Part shown: piece after piece, positions 60,479 through 64,000 of the stretch | Numbering within the stretch: the stretch's first letter is position 1 | How the letters are laid out: the number at the start of each line of letters is the position of its first letter | Source: Prunella strophiata | Lineage: Eukaryota > Chordata > Aves > Passeriformes > Prunellidae | NCBI GenBank assembly: GCA_036583965.1 | Contig: JAZBQD010000026.1 | Span: 1,426,001 to 1,490,000 of the forward strand | Reading direction: 5' to 3' | DNA: 64,000 nucleotides | Notes under the pieces: model-generated | What the model was told of the DNA's origin: nothing | Databases searched by the model: none | What the model saw: the letters and a program-made list of their open reading frames with translations, nothing else | Translations under genes and position numbers: made by a program

Positions 60479-61239
60479 AACAAGGACCAGTAGAGACGTC
60501 TACCACGCTGTGAGCAAGGGGGGGCTCACTCCACAGCAACATTGTGAATGTCTCAGTGCTGTGTCCCTCATTCCCCCAAAAGCAGCCAAGGAAGGCAAAC
60601 ACCCCCCAGCAGAACGGGATTATGATCACCCCCAAATACCCCCCATGAAACCCAGCAGCAGCTTGCAGTGCTTCAGTGTTTGTTTATGGAGAGTAACAGC
60701 TCAAAAAAACCAGCTCTGGGATGCTGCCCTGACAGCCCCAGGAACAGCAGAGGCTACACAGGCAGTGCGACATTGGGGAAAGGCACCTTTGTTCAGGAAC
60801 ACAAGCCTGGTTTCAGTCATTTTTGTACTCCTTCAAACTGCACAATTCTGCAGTGGAAGGATGTGGATTTTCCCAATGAACCCCACAACTCAAGTTCCAC
60901 CCCCTGGCCCAATTCCTGCATAACCCTCCCATGCAGCCAGGAACATCTGCCTGCACAGGTCTGGGAGCTAATCAACTATTACCAAAAAGGAGCTTTTTTT
61001 GGGTGGATTTTTTCCCTTGCTGATTGGAGCCGCTAGAGCATAACAGCTTGTCACTGCTGCATTCCCCCTGCAATGGGAGCAGTGCCAGGAATCCCACAAG
61101 AGATGTGTGGATCTATCCTGTGATGAGTGTCTGATTTGGATCAGCGAATCATAGAGGTAACTCTGTGCCCTGGTGCACATCACTTCCTCCAAACAACTCT
61201 TTCTCTATCAGCACATCCTGCTGCTAATAATAGGAAGCA
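60479..61239. other. Single-copy non-coding sequence
   Basis: No gene or repeat is recognised. Confidence 0.5.
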
Positions 61240-61490
61240 GGCCCAGCTCTCAGCCCGCTGCTATTTTTGGATGAGAAGCTTGTTTTGAAAGCAGAGGAAA
61301 TTTCCAGCCTTCACAAAGGCCTTTCACCTTCTTTATGTGGGAAACTACCTGCTGCACATTCCCACCAGGCATACACCTCAATAATCCAGAGTCTTTAAAT
61401 TACCTGAAATGCTATTAGCTTCATTTCCAATCATAAGCTGGCAGAGAGCGAAAAAGTTCTAATTACATTAGCCACATTGGAGCATAAACC
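61240..61490. promoter_or_regulatory. AT-rich enhancer-like block
   Basis: GCTGCTATTTTTGGATG (MEF2-like), GTCTTTAAATTACCTG and GTTCTAATTACATTAGCC (homeodomain cores) cluster in non-repetitive sequence. Confidence 0.2.
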
Positions 61491-62644
61491 CCACTCAGTG
61501 CTGCCAAGCTGGTGAGAGACAGATGAGCCATCAGCTGGTGGTTGCAGAAGGGCATTGAGCAGTGAAGGAAAAATCCCTTTTCCTGTGCCCTGGAGCTGGG
61601 GAGTTAAGCCACACACTCTGGGATGTGGGCAACAAGAGCCTGCTTCAGCCCCTGCCCTGCCATTACCCTGTGGAAACTTTAGCTCAGATAACAAGCCGCA
61701 CTAGGGCCAAAAAATCTGGTATCTGCTGTATTTATGGACGATCTGCACGAAAACAGGGAGCTCTCTTCCCCCTGCAAGGTGACCAAACCAGCACTTGTGC
61801 CACACTCCTCGGGGTCAAAAAATAAGAGTGACTGCAGAAACTGGAGCTGAAGGCAGGCAAGGGATCTCTCCTGTGATGAGCACAGCACCTTGCCTTGTGG
61901 TACATCTAGTCCTGACACTTTTGTCTGACTAATCATGAAAGACATCAAGGGCCTCAGCCAACCCACAGCTCTTCAGTAATTCTCTGCCTCGCAATGGAAA
62001 CCTCAGTCTGGTTTATTTGAGTCTTTTACCGACAGGGTGTTCCCAGCAGAGTTCTGCCAGCAACCCAACCCTGCCTGTGGTCTCAGGGATGACAGGTTTT
62101 GAAGCCTGGCTCAAGTCATGGATCCCCTAAAACTCCTGTATTTCCCAAGTGCTAATTTTAATTCCTTTCTCTCAAGTGCCACCAGTTCTGGCATGCAACC
62201 CGTGATGTGAACAAAACCCGAGGCAGGGAAGCACAGGACTAAGACACGTGAGCCAAACCAACACAAACAACTCCAGCCCAAGGCCACTGTGGAGAAAGAA
62301 CTCCAAACTAACATATTCCCTTTTTTCCACTACTCAGAACAAAGATGCAATTTTCCCCCTCAGTGTTATAATTTGGGGGTAGGTGGTGAGGCTGACTCAG
62401 GACTCGTGAATGCTTCAGGCTGGCAGAGTGCTGCAGGGGATGGGGAAACCACCATGAAGGTCCTTTTTTTCTCAACTCTGCAGGGTATTCCTGCAACCAG
62501 AGCTGCAAGAGCAGCAAGGGACCACCCCCCCAGAGGGGTCTCCGTGACATTTTGCTGCTACCCCCTCACCCAAACTCTCCCACCCACTCCAGTGCCCCCC
62601 TTCCCTCCCTCCTGCTGCCTTTGCAGCGAGTACAATCGGGAGCC
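61491..62644. other. Single-copy non-coding sequence
   Basis: No gene or repeat is recognised. Confidence 0.5.
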
Positions 62645-62697
62645 CTGAATATTCACCCTGAATATTCACCCTGAATATTCACCCTGAATATTCACCC
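62645..62697. repeat. 13-bp tandem repeat, 4 copies
   Basis: CTGAATATTCACC is repeated four times without change. Confidence 0.95.
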
Positions 62698-64000
62698 CAT
62701 TCCAAAGCATCCAGGCTGTGATTAGGGACTGAAACTTGCGTCACTGGATCTGCACATCAAATCCGTCGCACACACAGTCATCCGCAGGATGGAGAGGGAA
62801 GGAGCACAAGCAGAGGTGACAACAATGCTCTGCTTTGGCGTAGGGGGAGCTCCCCACTGAGAATTATTGTCAGACTGTATTTTAAAGATCCCCGGGATGT
62901 CTGTCAGTTCCCCTCCAATCTTCTCAGAATTCCTGCTCAGCACAAAACGCACTCCACCAAGCCTCCTCCCTCTTCCCTGCTCAGTATCCAAAGTGCACCT
63001 GAGACTGATGGCTGGCTGAAAGTCTACTGGCAGAAGTGGCTTTGTTTTTTGCGTTTTTTTTTTCCATTAAGTCTGTGTTATCCACAGCAATTGAATATTC
63101 CAATAGCTCAGATAACAGAAGGGATGCTTCCTCTGTGCGGAAGGGTCTGTCATAAAGAGAATCCGCTCTTTGCAAATTTGCCCCAAGGATGCTCGAAATC
63201 TTTTCTTTGGTTTTCCTCAAGCACCAAGTACCTTTTCCCCCTGGCCCCACTTTCCTCTCCCTTTGGATATGACTCACCAAAATAAATAAATAACTTGGTC
63301 TTTGGGTCTAATTTTCACCAGGCAGACCCTCCCTGACACCCCTGCAGAAAAGGTCTGGAGTTGTCTCTTCCCTGATCCTGGTGCCACTCTCCCAATAGCT
63401 CCCTTGCCAGAGGCCGTGCAGCGACTGTTCATTGCATTTTCTTCTCCAGATCTTTCCAGCTGCTGGACTGCTCCACACTGGCCATGCCTGAGCAGGCAGC
63501 TCAATTCCAGTGCCTCACCTCATGCTTCCCCAGCCAAATAGCTTGTAGAGCCCTAACACTTCCACAGAGAGAAGCACAGGGCAACAGATCACTCCAAGAT
63601 GAATTTAGCTCCCCATTATTTGGACTCCACTTCTCTTGGTTATTGTTAGAATCCCTCCAAGGCAGCAAGGGAGCACAGTTCAATCAACCACAACCCTGAA
63701 AATGATTCACCTGAGGCACCGCGTTCTGGAGCTTGGCAATTTCCAGGCTTGAGGGCTGCCCAGCAAACTCTACTTAAGATAGAGAGGGAGGGAATGTTGG
63801 GGTGACGAAGGATAAAGTTTTAAGGCTGTGACCTCTCTTTGAGAACATACCCCTAATTGTCCATCCATTACTCACTCTGACTCTCAGGTCAGTTATCTCC
63901 TCATTCTCAGCTGGGTTTTCTAGGAGTGCCCGGACTCCTGGGTGAAGAAATCCCCCTTTCCAGGTGTCCATGAGGAGCCCATCTTCCTTCTGCGTGCAAA
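62698..64000. other. Single-copy non-coding sequence
   Basis: No exon, RNA gene or transposon is recognised. A T-run lies at 63055-63063. Confidence 0.5.

Noticed and set aside
60100..60923. Frames with repeated tyrosine-proline-tryptophan motifs
   Set aside because: By-product of the 18-bp minisatellite.

Overview
This window is vertebrate nuclear DNA, most likely from a bird and probably a songbird. The evidence is several CR1-type LINE 3' ends (CR1 is the dominant avian LINE), two solo LTRs of one family, and no recognisable mammalian SINEs. Sparse CpG islands lie in otherwise CpG-poor sequence, and there are long low-complexity arrays. No prokaryotic-style gene organisation is present. 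Nearly all long open frames are by-products of tandem arrays or GC-rich DNA. I found no exon series of a recognisable protein-coding gene.

Layout, left to right. Positions 1-877 are one arm of an inverted duplication. A 30-bp minisatellite fills 5373-6540. A CpG island at about 10480-10850 has a TATA-like element. It is followed by a compact candidate transcription unit containing a 31-codon ORF (11208-11303) for a hydrophobic single-pass membrane microprotein, then two ATTAAA signals and a 27-A tract. From 12 to 25 kb the sequence is mostly single copy, with one exon-like segment (15307-15368), a GC-rich TATA-bearing patch (16.7-17.0 kb), enhancer-like AT-rich blocks and one CR1 copy. A long (TCCA)n array (25200-26014) and its inverted counterpart (TGGA)n (34856-35705) flank a segment of about 8.8 kb holding a CR1 and a solo LTR.

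A 500-N assembly gap (38599-39098) sits against C-rich sequence on its left. On its right, 39099-39969 is the near-identical reverse complement of 1-877. The copies differ mainly by single-base indels, usually a base missing in the right copy. This points to a fold-back, haplotig or misjoined contig end rather than an established biological palindrome. If so, everything right of the gap may be misplaced or misoriented. The right part (40-64 kb) holds a large CpG island (about 40850-43260), three minisatellites, a second solo LTR in the opposite orientation, and further enhancer-like AT-rich blocks.

The two observations most worth following up are the 31-residue membrane microprotein, which has sarcolipin's length and shares a short motif with it, and the inverted duplication at the gap, which affects how the whole window should be read.
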